A stretch of DNA of 64,000 nt from Cryptomeria japonica (lineage: Eukaryota > Streptophyta > Pinopsida > Cupressales > Cupressaceae): contig NC_081405.1 in assembly GCF_030272615.1 (NCBI RefSeq), positions 476,348,008 through 476,412,007 of the forward strand, written 5' to 3'. The position numbers and the translations under genes are program-made. Of the stretch, positions 54,030 to 64,000 are shown one piece after another; the stretch's first letter is position 1; every line of letters begins with the position of its first letter. The notes under the pieces were generated by a model. That model made no database searches. It had not been told where the DNA came from and was given only the letters and a program-made list of their open reading frames with translations.

Positions 54030-55644
54030 ATGGGGATGGGAGAGGAGCGGCAAGCGGTAAATTCAAATTTCAAACATGGTGATGGAAAAAGCCATGGGGA
54101 TGACGATCTCTCTATGGTTGGAGCTGGTAATCAGACAGGGCCCCAGGAGTCTCAGGGCAATGAGGGGGACAAGGCGACAATCAAATCAGTGGAAGACAAA
54201 GATTCTAAAAATGGGGACCCACATGATAGAGGTAAAAAAAAGAAATGGTCTACTCTTTTTGGAGTCAGACCTTTGGTGAAATTTGGTCTTCCAGAAGTTA
54301 ACAATATCTTTGATCTGGTGAAAGGGTTTTTTGCCGTATCTGTTCCGAATAAGCTAGTCAATTTCATAGTGTCTGGCTTAGCAATGACTCTGGTGGGATG
54401 GTTTGCTGGGTTTAGACCTAACATTGATGTAGTAAGGAATTTTATAAGGAGGAAATGGGTTCTAAAGATCAATTGGATGTGGCGGATTTGCCTAGGGTTT
54501 TTTTTCCTTTGCCTTTAATAATGCAAAAGATATGAATAAAGTGCCATGTGAAGGACCGTGGATGTTCGGCAAGTCAACCTTGGCTTTACAGAAATGGGCT
54601 CCTAACCTCCCTGTGGATGAATCCTTCTTTGTGTCAACACCTATGTGGACGTGTCTCCCTAGCCTTCCTCCAAAGTTCTGGAATGAGGAGATCTTTAAAG
54701 GGATAGCGGGATCATTTGGTGAACTCCTTTTGATCGACCCAATGACAGCAGCTAAATCAAGGTTGGTTTTTTCTCGTATTTGTGTTAATGTTAATCAAAT
54801 GATGGATATGCCTCAATCTATTGAGATACTATCCAAACTCGAGAAATGGACCCAAGAGATTGAATATGAATCTCTCTCGTTTGTTTGTTTTCATTATAAA
54901 AAGTTGGGTCATTGGGCAAAATCTTGTCTGCTCAAGAAGGGTAAGAGTGGTAAAATTGATAGTAACCTCAAGCAAAAATGGCAAATGAAAGGGAAGAATG
55001 ATGTTCCACCCTTAGAGGTTGTCCCTGAGAAAGAAGCGACCGAGATGGAAAACAAGGAAAAGAAGGATGTGAATATTAACAATAATAAATGAGCTTGTGT
55101 CTGTTCAAACAGTCAAAAAGAAAGTAACAAGGAGGAAGAGTATGGGATAGACGAAAAATTTCAAAAATCCGAATCAGAGGATTTGATGGTTGGTCCTATC
55201 ATCCAGGGTAGAGTTGATGAGTTTTCCTATGATAATGCTTCTGCATCATCTAATAACAAAGAAAATGAGGAAGACTTTAATGAAGCGTAGGACTATAATA
55301 TTTTGGAGACTGAGCCTTTGTTGTTATTAACCAATGGAAGTCCTCAACAGACTGGAAATATGATTATGAACTCCCAATGTAAAACGCCACCTAAAAGTCT
55401 GAATACGGTGGTTCTTGAAGGAAATCTTAGGATTTTCGGTATTAAAGAAGGAAAGTCAAATAATGGAGGAGCCAATGGAGGTATTTCAACCAGAAGCAAG
55501 AATAAAATGGCAGATGTTGGAAGTCATAACAAAAAGCAGGGGAGGCCCTCTTTAAAGAGTCAGAGGGAACAGGAAAGCTGGAAGAACCGTGCGGATGGAA
55601 CAAAGAGCTCCATTGAGTCAGCCTTATCCCCAGTTATAGTATGA
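54030..55644 (+). pseudogene. LINE-1 ORF1 (nucleic-acid-binding, zinc-knuckle protein)
   Basis: ORF1 proteins of plant L1 elements bind the RNA and escort it. Starts MGMGEERQAVNSNFKHGDGK at 54030, which may not be the true start. Then come a basic KKKKWSTLFG, LVKGFFAVSVPNKLVNFIV, and a frameshift near 54515. The frame continues with CEGPWMFGKSTLALQKWAPN (the DUF4283-type plant retrotransposon domain), VDESFFVSTPMWTCLPSLP, and a zinc knuckle CFHYKKLGHWAKSC in which the second Cys is Tyr. A Lys/Glu-rich tail follows, with stops at 55090-55092 and about 55290. The last part (to 55644) is in the same frame and overlaps the ORF2 start by four bases. Confidence 0.82.
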
Positions 55645-56608
55645 AGATAATCTCATGGAATATTAGAGGGTTGAATTCCCCCCATAAGCAGGATGTGTTG
55701 CGTAATATTGGAAGAGATCATAAACCGGATGTAGTCCTTATTCAGGAAACAAAGATGTGTAAGAATAAAGTGGAAAGTATTAGAATATTCAAGAGTAATG
55801 GGGTTATTGGAACAAGTTTGGAGGGTGCTTCTAGAGGTACAACTATCTTTTGGAATCAGAATACTATTTTAGTAAAGGGGATAGCTTCAGGTGTTAACAG
55901 AACTTCTGTCTTGCTTGAGCACATTAAGGATAACTTTGTTTGGGTTATCGCTAATATCTATGTGCCTAATTCCAAAGCTGGTAGAATTAAATTTTGGAGG
56001 AGCCTAGCTGAAGATAGATTAAGGTTTGCTGATAAAAGTTGGATGATTATGGGAGATTTCAATACCCCTTTATAAGAGGAGGAAAAGAGGGGAGTCCTTC
56101 CTTTGCAATTGGAGGGAAGACAAGATCTAATGGATTTTATTAATGATCAATCTTTGATGGATATGGATCTCCAAGGGATTAATTACACTTGGACCAATAG
56201 AAGAATTGGTTCTGATCTTATTCAAGTCAGGCTGGATAGATCCCCGATTTCTCTCGATTGGATTTCTAAGTATAATTGTTCTTTAGTGTCTATCATTAAG
56301 ATTGGGTTGGATCATTATCCTATTTCTTTTAGTGCCAATTCTATTTCTGCAAAGCGTAATTTTCCTTTTAGATTTGAGAAAGCCTGGTTATCTCACCCTT
56401 CTTTGGAAGCTATGTGGCTGAATGGTGGAATTCGGAGGTTGAGGGAACGAATTTATTTAGAGTGGCCAAAAAGCTAAATATCATCAAAGAAAAAGTTAAA
56501 ATTTAGAACAAAGAGACCTTTGGAGATATTTTTAATATTAAATCTCAAATTAAGATTGATATCAAAGAAGTTCAAGATAAAATTCAAGAGGAAGGGCTTT
56601 CTAAGGAA
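55641..56608 (+). pseudogene. LINE-1 ORF2: AP-type endonuclease
   Basis: The endonuclease nicks target DNA to prime reverse transcription. ATG 55641 gives MKIISWNIRGLNSPHKQDVL, then IQETKM, RGTTIFWNQ, VIANIYVPNS, WMIMGDFNTP, a stop at 56073-56075, then LQGINYTWTN, LDRSPISLDWI and GLDHYPISF. The conserved Asn, Glu, Asp-Asn and His sites are visible; the usual SDH of the last motif is LDH. A frameshift near 56450 leads to an RVAKKLNIIKEKVKI and NKETFGDIFNIKSQIK spacer typical of plant LINEs, ending EEGLSKE at the LINE-2 insertion. The start is fixed by the ATGA overlap with the ORF1 stop. Confidence 0.9.
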
Positions 56609-56624
56609 TGTTGAAAATGTATTG
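56609..56624. repeat. LINE-2 target-site duplication, left copy
   Basis: TGTTGAAAATGTATTG; the right copy at 60224-60239 is TGTTGAAAATGGATTG, one mismatch in 16. Confidence 0.92.
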
Positions 56625-56804
56625 TTTTTTATTAAGGTAAAAGCAAGTTTTGAAGGGGCCCTGAAACCCTTTACAAGCAGAACTTAAACAAAAAAAGCAA
56701 AGAGATACAAAAAGGAACAGACCATTGAAAAGCCAGCAGAAAACCAAAGAAAACCAGAAAAAGCCCCACAAAGCCAGCAAGCCAGCCAAACTCCAAGAGA
56801 GAAA
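56625..56804 (-). other. LINE-2 3' untranslated region and A tail
   Basis: About 170 bases after the third-ORF stop, rich in GGCTTTTT, GGCTGGCTTGCTGG words, ending ACCTTAATAAAAAA on the minus strand. No other feature. Confidence 0.8.
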
Positions 56805-58537
56805 CTAGTTGATTTTTTCTAGGGCATTCGCCAGGGTGTTGCTAATTTCATGCAGCTCTTTGATGTTATCCCTGAGATTAGGAAGATCCTTTATAGAAGC
56901 AGCCACAACTTTCTTGACACTAGCCCTGGTCCTCTTCGCAGCGCCACCAACCAGAGTAACTTCACCGCTACTAGTCTGGATAGTCTCTTCATCCAAGTCA
57001 AGTTCCACTACCGGTTTAGGAGAGCTGGTATGATCAAAGACCTTAGCAATATCCTCCAAGTTTTTAGTGACAGCAGATAGGATACTTGAGATAATGCCCA
57101 TCAGATTTTTCATTGCCTCTCTCCCTTCTTCCAGCGATTTAACCTTATCCTCCATATTCTGCTTCCAATTTATTTGGTTTTTGTTGTCATCCTCCCTCTT
57201 CTCATTCATGTTTTTCCCCTTTTTTTCTAGGTTCTTCAGGAGCTCATAAGTCCATCTGTCATAATCCATTCTCGCCTTAGTGAGTTTCTTGAGGTTATCC
57301 AAGAGTAGCCCTTTATCCGCACTTTCGTTATCCTCGCTAACCCTATCCTTAGTCAGGTCCTTCTCAGAATATTTGTTCATTTCCTTCTTGAAATTCACAT
57401 CAGTTTCCTCAGTGTCCTTAAAATCCACATCCTCCATAAGATAGCTATTGTCCTTACCAGGGCGATCACTAAGGATAGGGCTTTCATTACCAGGCTCATT
57501 ATCACCACTTTCTTCCTCATTACCCAGCTCCTCATCATTCCAGTTGTCTTCACCATTGGAGTCATTAGTCTCCATTTTGCTAAATTCCTTATCAATTTCC
57601 TCTATTTCCATCCCATGGGCACTTGTTCTTTTTTTGCTAGAGGATGCCTTCTCCTTGCTGGAGTCTCCTCCCTCCATCTTTCTCTTACCCAAAAAGGTGG
57701 ATATCCTCTTGTTTTCAATAGGGCAATGGTTTTGCATTGCTCATATATGAGTAGCAAAATCCCAAAGTGGAGAATCAGGCTAGAAGGATTTTTACTATGT
57801 TTATTGAGGGACCTGGAAAGGGACCTAAAAAGGTAGTAGGGCAGAGATACCTTTTTTTCATGTCTGAAATGGTTTAAGAGAACGAAGTGGTAGGTGTGGG
57901 CCCTGGAGAATCGGCCCTCAACCATGATGTATTCCATAATTGCATTCAAAACCCATCCCCATATTTTCTTAGTATCAGCTGCTTCATAGTAGCCCCCAAT
58001 GGCTTTGCCGATTCTAACCCTCTCTTTCTCTTTCCGTGGGAATAGATTGACCGCATTGTTGGAGACTTTAAGGTCTCAAAAGAAATTAAGCCCAGTGTGG
58101 GGCATACCAGTCATTGTAGCTATAAGCCCAGCATCCAACTTGAACTCAACTCCATAGATTTTAAAGGAGCCATTAGACCAATTTTCAGAAATCTTGGAAA
58201 CGGCTAGGTTTACCCTACCTTTATCATAGTCCACGAGCTTCTCCATGAAGCTTGTGAGAGAACCCTTTTTCAGTTTCGCCCACATTTTTGGCATCACTTT
58301 CCAAGTTGATGTATTGTCTAGTTCCTCCCTTCTTAGGTCTCCTCCCATCTTCGGATTCAAACTATCTACTCTATTTCTCTGCAAACTAAGCCCTTCTTTC
58401 CCAAAGTTGCTCAAGATTTTGAACCGAGAAACCCACAAAGCATGCGACAAATTATTAAAGATTGTTGGGGATCTACCACTTTGCCAAGTAATGATGACAT
58501 TTCCATCAAGGCATAAATTATTCATAATCCCTATCAT
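56805..58537 (-). pseudogene. LINE-2 third ORF (ORF3), unfamiliar protein downstream of RNase H
   Basis: Minus strand. The frame opens at about 58537 (MIGIMNNLCLDGNVIITW) with its start overlapping the ORF2 stop (58518), though the true start is unsure. N-terminal domain: MWAKLKKGSLTSFMEKLVDY, FKIYGVEFKLDAGLIATMTG, MPHTGLNFF, a stop near 58076, then KIWGWVLNAIMEYI, RAHTYHFVLLNHFRHEKKVS and LILHFGILLLIYEQ. A frameshift near 57735 leads into a 300-codon tail: basic GKRKMEGGDSSKEKASSSKK, long Glu/Asp-rich stretch, coiled coil (about 57000-57260), ending LANALEKIN. About 570 codons in total. The layout of the first half recalls plant mobile-domain or putative plant transposon proteins of gypsy elements (inference only). 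The same ORF occurs in LINE-1 at 63449-64000. Confidence 0.8.
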
Positions 58538-60223
58538 GATTATATTGTCCTTCTCTCTCCATATGACAGTCCTTTCTAAGGAGCTCTTTAATGTTTAAAT
58601 TGAGGTCTTCCCCATGCCAAATCGATTGGGAGTCAGAATAAACTCCTATATTTGCTAGACAGTCCACCACACTATTTTGCTCTCTAAAGGCATGTTGAAT
58701 AATAATTTCTTTAAAACTTGCAATGATCTCCCTAGCTTTCATGATAATATTTTCAATTAACCAAGATGACTCTGACTCCCCCTTGAGACACTTAATAATA
58801 TTAAGTGAATCTCCCTTGAGCCATAATTTATCATAATTAAGACTTTTGGCTATAATTAAGGTGTTCAGGGCAACTGAGGCTTCAGAGAAATGACTAGTTT
58901 GATTCCCCAAAGGACTAGCCACCGCCTTTAAACAACTTCCATCAAAATTCCTGACAATGCCCCCTTATCCAGCTTTACCCAGATTCCCCTTTGAGGCCCC
59001 ATCAAAGTTAGCCTTAATCCACCCCTAAGGAGGAAAACACCAAACGAGACCTTCTCTTCCTTTCTCCTTGCTAGTAGTAGTGGTGGAGAGGTTCCACCTG
59101 TCTTTGAAGTCATCTTTAGTAGCTGGTCCATAATAAGTGCCATAGAGGCATTCAAATATACTCCTATAAATTTTATCTGCCACCACTTCAAGGATAGCCC
59201 TTTTATCCCTGAAAATCCTATTGTTACGCTCTTTCCAGATATTCCAGATAACAATCGGCAAAGTGAGTCTCCAAGTCTCCACAATTTTAGGATTAGAATT
59301 AGGGCAGTGCCATTGCTGTCAGGAATCCCCTAGGGAGTTCGAGAAAACCCAACTCAAGTTCCACTTGCTTAAGATGATTTTCCAGATATCCTGACTAAAA
59401 GTAAATTGATTGAGAATATGGCAAGCTGTCTCTTCTTCCCTACAACAAAGAGAACACCTATTAGGAAAAACAAAACCTCTCTTTTGAAGGTTATCCAGGG
59501 TTAAAACCTTATTTTGGATGGATGAAACTCCAAAAGAAGATATTAACCTTAGGAACTAACTTCTTGTTCGAAACTTTAGCCTAGATAGGAATTTCTTCCA
59601 TAGAATAATTATGAATAACCACAGCTGATGAAATAGAATATTTCCCATCTGGGGTTTCCCTCCATATAAAACTGTCATCTTTGTTTTCTATAGGGATTTT
59701 AGCAGAAAGAGCAATCTAAAGGAACTTGAGCCCTAGACACTACTAGCTAAAATCAATCCGGTTCCCATTTCTCCAATAATCTCTGACCAGCTCACCAAAC
59801 CTGCTTTTGAACTAGACTTTCCAATCATTAAGGATTGGAACTTCCTCCAGGGGTTTGTCCAAAATCCATCTATCTTCCCAAAATCTTATTCTCCTCCCAT
59901 CCCCAAGGTTCCAAGTTCGACCAGCAGCAGCCCAACTTTTAGCAAACTGAACAACATTCCATATAGTCAAACCTTCAACAGTGAAAGAATTATCAAGGAA
60001 TTCTTCCTCAAAAGGTTGCATATAGAGATATTTGTTTTTCCAGATTGAGTTCCATTCTCTTTCCTCTCCTTTCAATCTCCATATTTGTTTGGCTAATAAA
60101 TCTTTATTCATAGTACCAATATTCCTTAAGCCCAACCCACCAGAGGCCTTAGGGGAACAAATTTTATTCTAGGCAATAAGGGGAATTCTATTTTTGACAT
60201 CCACTCCCGACCAAAGAAACTTT
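58518..60223 (-). pseudogene. LINE-2 ORF2 C-terminal part: zinc motif and RNase H
   Basis: Minus strand. From the 5' truncation point: GLRNIGTMNKDLLAKQIWRL, YLYMQPFEEEFLD, RIRFWEDRWILDKPLEEVP (the plant non-LTR post-RT segment). After stops, the zinc motif CSLCCREEETACHIL (about 59420-59460), WNIWKERNNRIFRDK near 59220, then RNase H: GWIKANFDGASKGNLGKAG, HFSEASVALNTLIIAK, WLKGDSLNIIKCL, AFREQNSVVDCLANIG, with the Asp, Glu, Asp, Asp set visible. RNase H removes RNA during second-strand synthesis. It ends MEREGQYNHDRDYE at 58518. At least four stops or shifts break it. Confidence 0.9.
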
Positions 60224-60239
60224 TGTTGAAAATGGATTG
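60224..60239. repeat. LINE-2 target-site duplication, right copy
   Basis: TGTTGAAAATGGATTG, pairing with 56609-56624. Confidence 0.92.
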
Positions 60240-62300
60240 TTGTCTAAATACCATGAAGTCATTTCTAATGAAGAAACTTTTTTGAGACAAAGATCAAGAG
60301 CTTTGAATTTGAAGGAAGGTGATAAAAACACCTAGTTTTTTCACATGATAGCTCTAAAGCATAGGGCAACCAATAGGATTTCCAGGTTGTCCAGCCAAAG
60401 AGGGATTTTGTCGGATGAAAAGGAAATAAGAAAGGAAGCTAAGGATTTCTTTAGCAATCTTCTGGGAGGTGAGGACGTCCTGGATTTTGGAAATCAAGAT
60501 CTACTTGCTCAAGCTATCCCTCTTATCTTAAAGGAGGATGATAACAAAAGTCTTTCTCGGATCCCTTCGAATCAGGAAATTAAGAAGGTTGTGTTTTCCT
60601 TTCTTGGAGACAAGTCTCCTGGCCCAGATGGATTCCCCATGTTCTTCTTCCAAGAATTTTGGCATATTGTGGAGATGGATATTTGTAATGGAGTTAAATA
60701 ATTATTTGGCTCAAGGAGACTTCTAAAATAACTCAGTGCTACCTTTATTGTTCTTATTCCTAAGATACCTTGAGTTGATTCTCTCAATAAGTTCAGACCT
60801 ATCAGTCTTTGTAATTCAGTTTATAAGATCATTTCTAAGGTTATTACTTCTAGAATGTTGAATATTCTCCCCTGCATTATCTCAGCTCAGCAGAACGGTT
60901 TTGTTCCTGGTAGGTAGATTTTGGATTCTATCATTTCCATTCATGAGAATATTCACTCTTTAAATGCTACCAAAAAATAGGGCTTTTTTCTAAAGTTGGA
61001 CATGTCTAAGGCATATGACAGAGTGAATTGGCAATTCCTTTTCAGAATTATGAAAGCTTTTGGGTTTGGTGAAAGGGTGATTCAACTTTGTTCTCAGCTG
61101 ACTAGAACTTCTACTTCTACTGTTATTATTAATGGATCCCCTTCTAGTTTCTTCAAGATTTCTAGAGGTCTAAGAGAGGGGGATCCTATCTATCCTATCT
61201 TGTTTACGATTTTGGTTGAAGGTCTGGGCAAATTTATAATGAGAAATGTGGAAGATGGAAAACTTAAAGGACTAAAACCTTCCTTGTCCAACTTAACCTG
61301 TACTCATGAACAATTTGTTGATGATTCGATTACAATGGGAGAAGCTACCATAATGGAGGCGAGAAACATGAAGAGTGATATGGATACCTATGAAACTGCT
61401 TCTGGTCAAAAAATAAATTGGGATAAGAGCTCTTTGTTCTTTATCAATACCCCTGTGGATAGACAAAGTAGGATCGAAAGAATCCTTGGATGTAAAATTG
61501 TTGAGTTTCCTTCCACTTATTTGGGTCTCCCTATGTGCTTAAAGCCTTCGGAGAATTTATGGATGAAGCTAGTTGATAGATTTAATTTCAAACTAGCTGG
61601 ATGGAAAGGAGCCCTCCTTAGCCAAGTGGGTAAGGTGACGTTACTTAAAGCTACCTTTCAAAACTTGCCTATCTATGCCCTTAGCTTGTTCAAAAATTTT
61701 GGAAAGTTTGCGGAGGCTATTGAAAAAATTCAAAAAAAAATCTTATAGTTGGGTGTGGAAGATAAAAATAGAATCCCCCTTATTGTGTGGAATAAGAATT
61801 ATACTCCTAAGGCTTTTCAGGGTTTGGGGTTAAGGAACATTTCAACTATGAATAATGCCTTGTTAGCTAAACAAATTTGGAGAATGAAAGGGGAGGAAAG
61901 GGAATGGAATCTAATTTGGAAAAAGAAATACCTTTATATGCAACCAACTGAGGAAGAATTTATGGAAAATTATTTTTGTGTGGAAGGCTCTGTAATTTGG
62001 AATGCAATTCAAATGGCTAAAGATTGGGCAACAGCTAGAAGAAAGTGGAAATTGGGGAATGGGAGAACTATTAGATTCTGGGAGGACAAATGGCTATTGG
62101 ATAAACCACTGGAGGAAATCTCCATCCTTAAGGAATGGAAAGAGTGTTTCAAAAGCAGGTATGGATTCTTTGTTAGAGACTACTGGAGAAGTGGAAAGTG
62201 GATTGAGTTCAGCCAGCTTTGTTCGGAATTAAATTTTTTAGAGCTCTCTCTTTCCTCTAAAATTTTCGTGAATAATTGTGAGGATTGTTGATTTGGAGGG
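60240..62300 (+). pseudogene. LINE-1 ORF2: reverse transcriptase
   Basis: This continues ORF2 after LINE-2: YHEVISNEETFLRQRSRALN, LKEGDKNT, a stop, FFHMIALKHRATN, FSFLGDKSPGPDGFPMFFFQ, then stops near 60699, 60725 and 60771, NKFRPISLCNSVYKIISKVI, SAQQNGFVPGR, a stop, KLDMSKAYDRVNWQFLFRIM, SRGLREGDPIYPILFTI, EQFVDDSITM (usually FADD; the two Asp are kept), ASGQKINWDKSS, YLGLPMCLKPS, WKGALLSQVGKVTLLKA. A TAG at 61746-61748 replaces Trp before LGVEDKNRIPLIVW, then the RKWKLGNGRTIRFWEDKW post-RT segment. Target-primed reverse transcription is the known role of the family. All stops are in one frame, so decay is moderate. Confidence 0.93.
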
Positions 62301-63441
62301 AAAATTCTAATGCGAAATATTCTATATCTTCAGCACTGTCAATCCACAACAAAAAGTCGGAAGTGATCCCTTTGTGGGCTAAAGTGTGGATAAAGAAGTT
62401 GACGCCTAAAATTAATATCTTTTTTTAGATTTTTGTCCAAAATAAGGTGTTAACTCTTGATAATCTCCATAAGCGTGGATTTTTTTTTCCTAATAGGTGT
62501 TCTCTTTGCTATAGGGAGGAGGAGTCTTCTTGTCATATTATTTACAAGTGTATTTTCAGTCAGGAAATTTGGAACATTATTTTTAGAAGATGGAAATTGA
62601 GCTAGGTTTTTCCAAATTCCCTGGAAGAGTTTTGGTAGCAATGGTATTGTCCTAGTTCCAACTCTAAGAATGTTGAGCTCTGGAAACTTACCCTCCCTAA
62701 TGTCATATGGAGCATCTAGAAGGAGTGAAACAATAGGATTTTTAGGGATAAGAGTGTGAACCCTGAAGTGGTGGTGGATAAAATCTATAGAGGTATCTTT
62801 GAATGTCTTTATGGAACTGATAATAGTCCAGCTGCTAAAGATGACTTTAATGAAAGTTGGAACCTATCTAATAACAGATATAAAAAAGATAAGGGTAGGG
62901 ATGGTATTTTTTGGTGTTTTCCACCCCAGGGATGGATTAAGGCCAACTTTGATGGGGCTTCTAAGGGGAACCTGGGGAAAGCTAGATATGGGGGCATAGT
63001 TAGGAATTTTGTTGGTAGTTGCCTTGTGGCAATTGCTGGCCCTTTAGGTAATCAAACAACTCATTATGTTGAAGCTTCGATGACTTTTAATGCTATAATT
63101 ATAAAAAAAATCTCAATCATGATAATCTATGGCTAGAAGGAGATTCACTTAACATAATTAAATGGCTTAAGGGAGAAATTGAGCCATCATGGACTATTGA
63201 AAATATGATTTTTAAAGCTAGAGAAATAATTTCAAGCTTTAAAAATATTATCATTAGTCATGCATTTAGGGAAAAAAATTCTAGAGTGGATGGGTTAGCG
63301 AATCTTGGTGTGACTTCCGAAGTTCAAAATATTTGGAAAGGGGAAGTGAATATTGATTTTAATATTAAAGATCTAATCAGAAAGGACAAATTTATAGGGA
63401 AAGATGGATGGTATGATAATCATGAAGGAATTAATGAGTAA
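62301..63441 (+). pseudogene. LINE-1 ORF2: zinc motif and RNase H
   Basis: After a frameshift near 62290: VIPLWAKVWIKKLTPKINIF, a stop, FPNRCSLCYREEESSCHIIY (the zinc-binding RT-associated motif), WSIWKE, a stop, NNRIFRDKSVNPEVVVDKI. RNase H follows: GWIKANFDGASKGNLGKARY, HYVEASMTFNAI, a frameshift near 63110, WLEGDSLNIIKWL, SHAFREKNSRVDGLANLG, all four acidic positions visible. It ends DNHEGINE at 63441. It parallels LINE-2 58518-59490 codon by codon. Confidence 0.9.
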
Positions 63442-63448
63442 TCTTCAA

Positions 63449-64000
63449 AGTTTTAGAAAGGTAATGATGACACGTTGAGTGTCATTTGGAAGAAAGCTCT
63501 GAAGTTGCAGAAGCAGAGAAATAGTAAATCAAATTCAAAAATGGGGGGGATCTAGGGAGAGAGGAACTTGATAATACTTCTAGATGGAAGGAGATGCCTA
63601 AGGTGTGGACAAGGCTAGAGAAAGGATTCTTGATGTCCTTCATGGAAAAATTGATTGACTATGATAAGGGAAGAGTTAATCTAGCAGTCACTGAAGTTAC
63701 AGAAAACTGGTCAAACAACTCCTTCAAAATTCATGGGGTTAGGTTTAAGATGGATGCGGAACTCATTTCGTAACAGGTATGCCTCATTTTGGACTTAACT
63801 TGTTTAGAGACTTGAAAGTGTCAAATAATGTTGTTAAGCTTTTCCCACATAAAGAGAAGTAGAGGGGGAAACTAAGTAAAGCCACGGGGAGATATTATGA
63901 TGCTTCTAATATCAAGAAAATATGGGGTTGGGTGCTTAATGCAATCATGGAATACATTACTAGGGAGGGTCATTTTCCCAGGGTCCACACATACCATTTT
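63449..64000 (+). pseudogene. LINE-1 third ORF (ORF3), cut by the window edge
   Basis: Same protein as the LINE-2 third ORF. Reading: KALKLQKQRNSKSNSKMGG, a frameshift in a G run near 63550, LGREELDNTSRWKEMPKVWT, FLMSFMEKLIDYDKGRVNLA, ENWSNNSFKIHGVRFKMDAE, a small deletion near 63770, TGMPHFGLNLFRDLKVSNNV, a TAG near 63858, KIWGWVLNAIMEYITREGHF and PRVHTYHF at the edge. In a 69-codon stretch (63561-63767 versus 58327-58121) I count by hand 19 identical codons, 32 synonymous differences and 18 amino-acid changes. The C-terminal tail lies beyond the window. Confidence 0.8.

Larger units (their letters stand above)
56625..60223 (-). mobile_element. LINE-2: 5'-truncated L1-type LINE inserted in LINE-1
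   Basis: 3599 bp on the minus strand. Its 3' end is at the left: AATAAAAAA, that is, a short A tail after TTACCTTAATAAA (a polyadenylation-like AATAAA). The 5' end (60223) lies at the end of the RT region and matches LINE-1 from about 61745 (GTCGGGAGTGGATGTCAAAAA versus TTGGGTGTGGAAGATAAAAA). The usual LINE hallmarks are all present: 5' truncation, A tail, and a long 16-bp target duplication. It carries the C-terminal part of ORF2 and all of the third ORF. Protein sequence is close to LINE-1, so it is a sister copy. Confidence 0.95.
54030..64000 (+). mobile_element. LINE-1: plant L1-type LINE, interrupted by LINE-2, runs off the window
   Basis: In order on the plus strand: ORF1 (54030-55644), ORF2 with AP-type endonuclease, reverse transcriptase, zinc motif and RNase H (55641-63441), and a third ORF (from about 63449 to the edge). 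LINE-2 with its duplication occupies 56609-60239. The 5' end abuts a gypsy LTR and ORF1 starts almost at the junction, so the 5' end is probably truncated or very short. The 3' end is outside the window. Stops and frameshifts are present in all frames. Confidence 0.92.

Noticed and set aside
57448-57750. Ser/Leu-rich plus-strand frame of 100 codons
   Set aside because: It is the complement of the acidic third ORF of LINE-2; composition explains it.

Overview
This window looks like plant nuclear DNA with no intact host gene. It is a stack of nested, decayed retrotransposons of the kind found between genes in very large seed-plant genomes. A conifer or other gymnosperm is my best guess, but the sequence alone does not prove it. 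Plant origin is supported by Ty1/copia elements primed by initiator-methionine tRNA, a Ty3/gypsy element with the plant-type NKACPKDDFPLP reverse-transcriptase motif, a plant L1-type LINE with a C-terminal RNase H, and scraps of plant laccase, pectate lyase and SPT6 genes. Nearly every reading frame carries stops or frameshifts.

Layout. Bases 1-735 are the 3' part of a copia LTR cut by the window edge. It sits against a minus-strand gypsy element (Gyp1, 736-20676, 5' LTR at 19939-20676). Gyp1 is interrupted by a 3.8-kb insertion (about 2116-5941) holding an in-frame pectate lyase/laccase chimera, and by Copia-1 (8727-16870), which itself holds a solo LTR (11329-12189). From 20677 to about 52000 lies a second host unit, X. 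It encodes an unfamiliar protein of about 960 codons now split into 22305-25009, 33287-33392 and 41005-41082. The splits were made by a gag-only copia-like element (25010-33286, minus, with a 343-bp TRIM in its 5' LTR) and by Copia-2 (33393-41004, plus). Copia-3 (41571-48280, minus) lies just downstream. Rearranged SPT6 gene pieces and a second fragment of the X gene fill 49470-51150. Gypsy 3' ends and LTRs (Gyp2) occupy about 52000-54029.

The right end (54030-64000) is an L1-type LINE (LINE-1, plus). A 5'-truncated sister copy (LINE-2, 56625-60223, minus) is inserted in it, flanked by a 16-bp target duplication. Both copies carry a third open reading frame downstream of the RNase H. Its codons differ between the two copies mainly at synonymous positions.

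Insertion order follows from the nesting: Gyp1 is older than Copia-1, which is older than its solo LTR; X is older than the gag-only element, Copia-2 and Copia-3; the gag-only element is older than its TRIM; LINE-1 is older than LINE-2. The observations I rate highest are the LINE third ORF, the gene-fragment chimera in Gyp1, the SPT6/X mosaic, the split X gene and the TRIM with perfect target duplications and a visible empty site.
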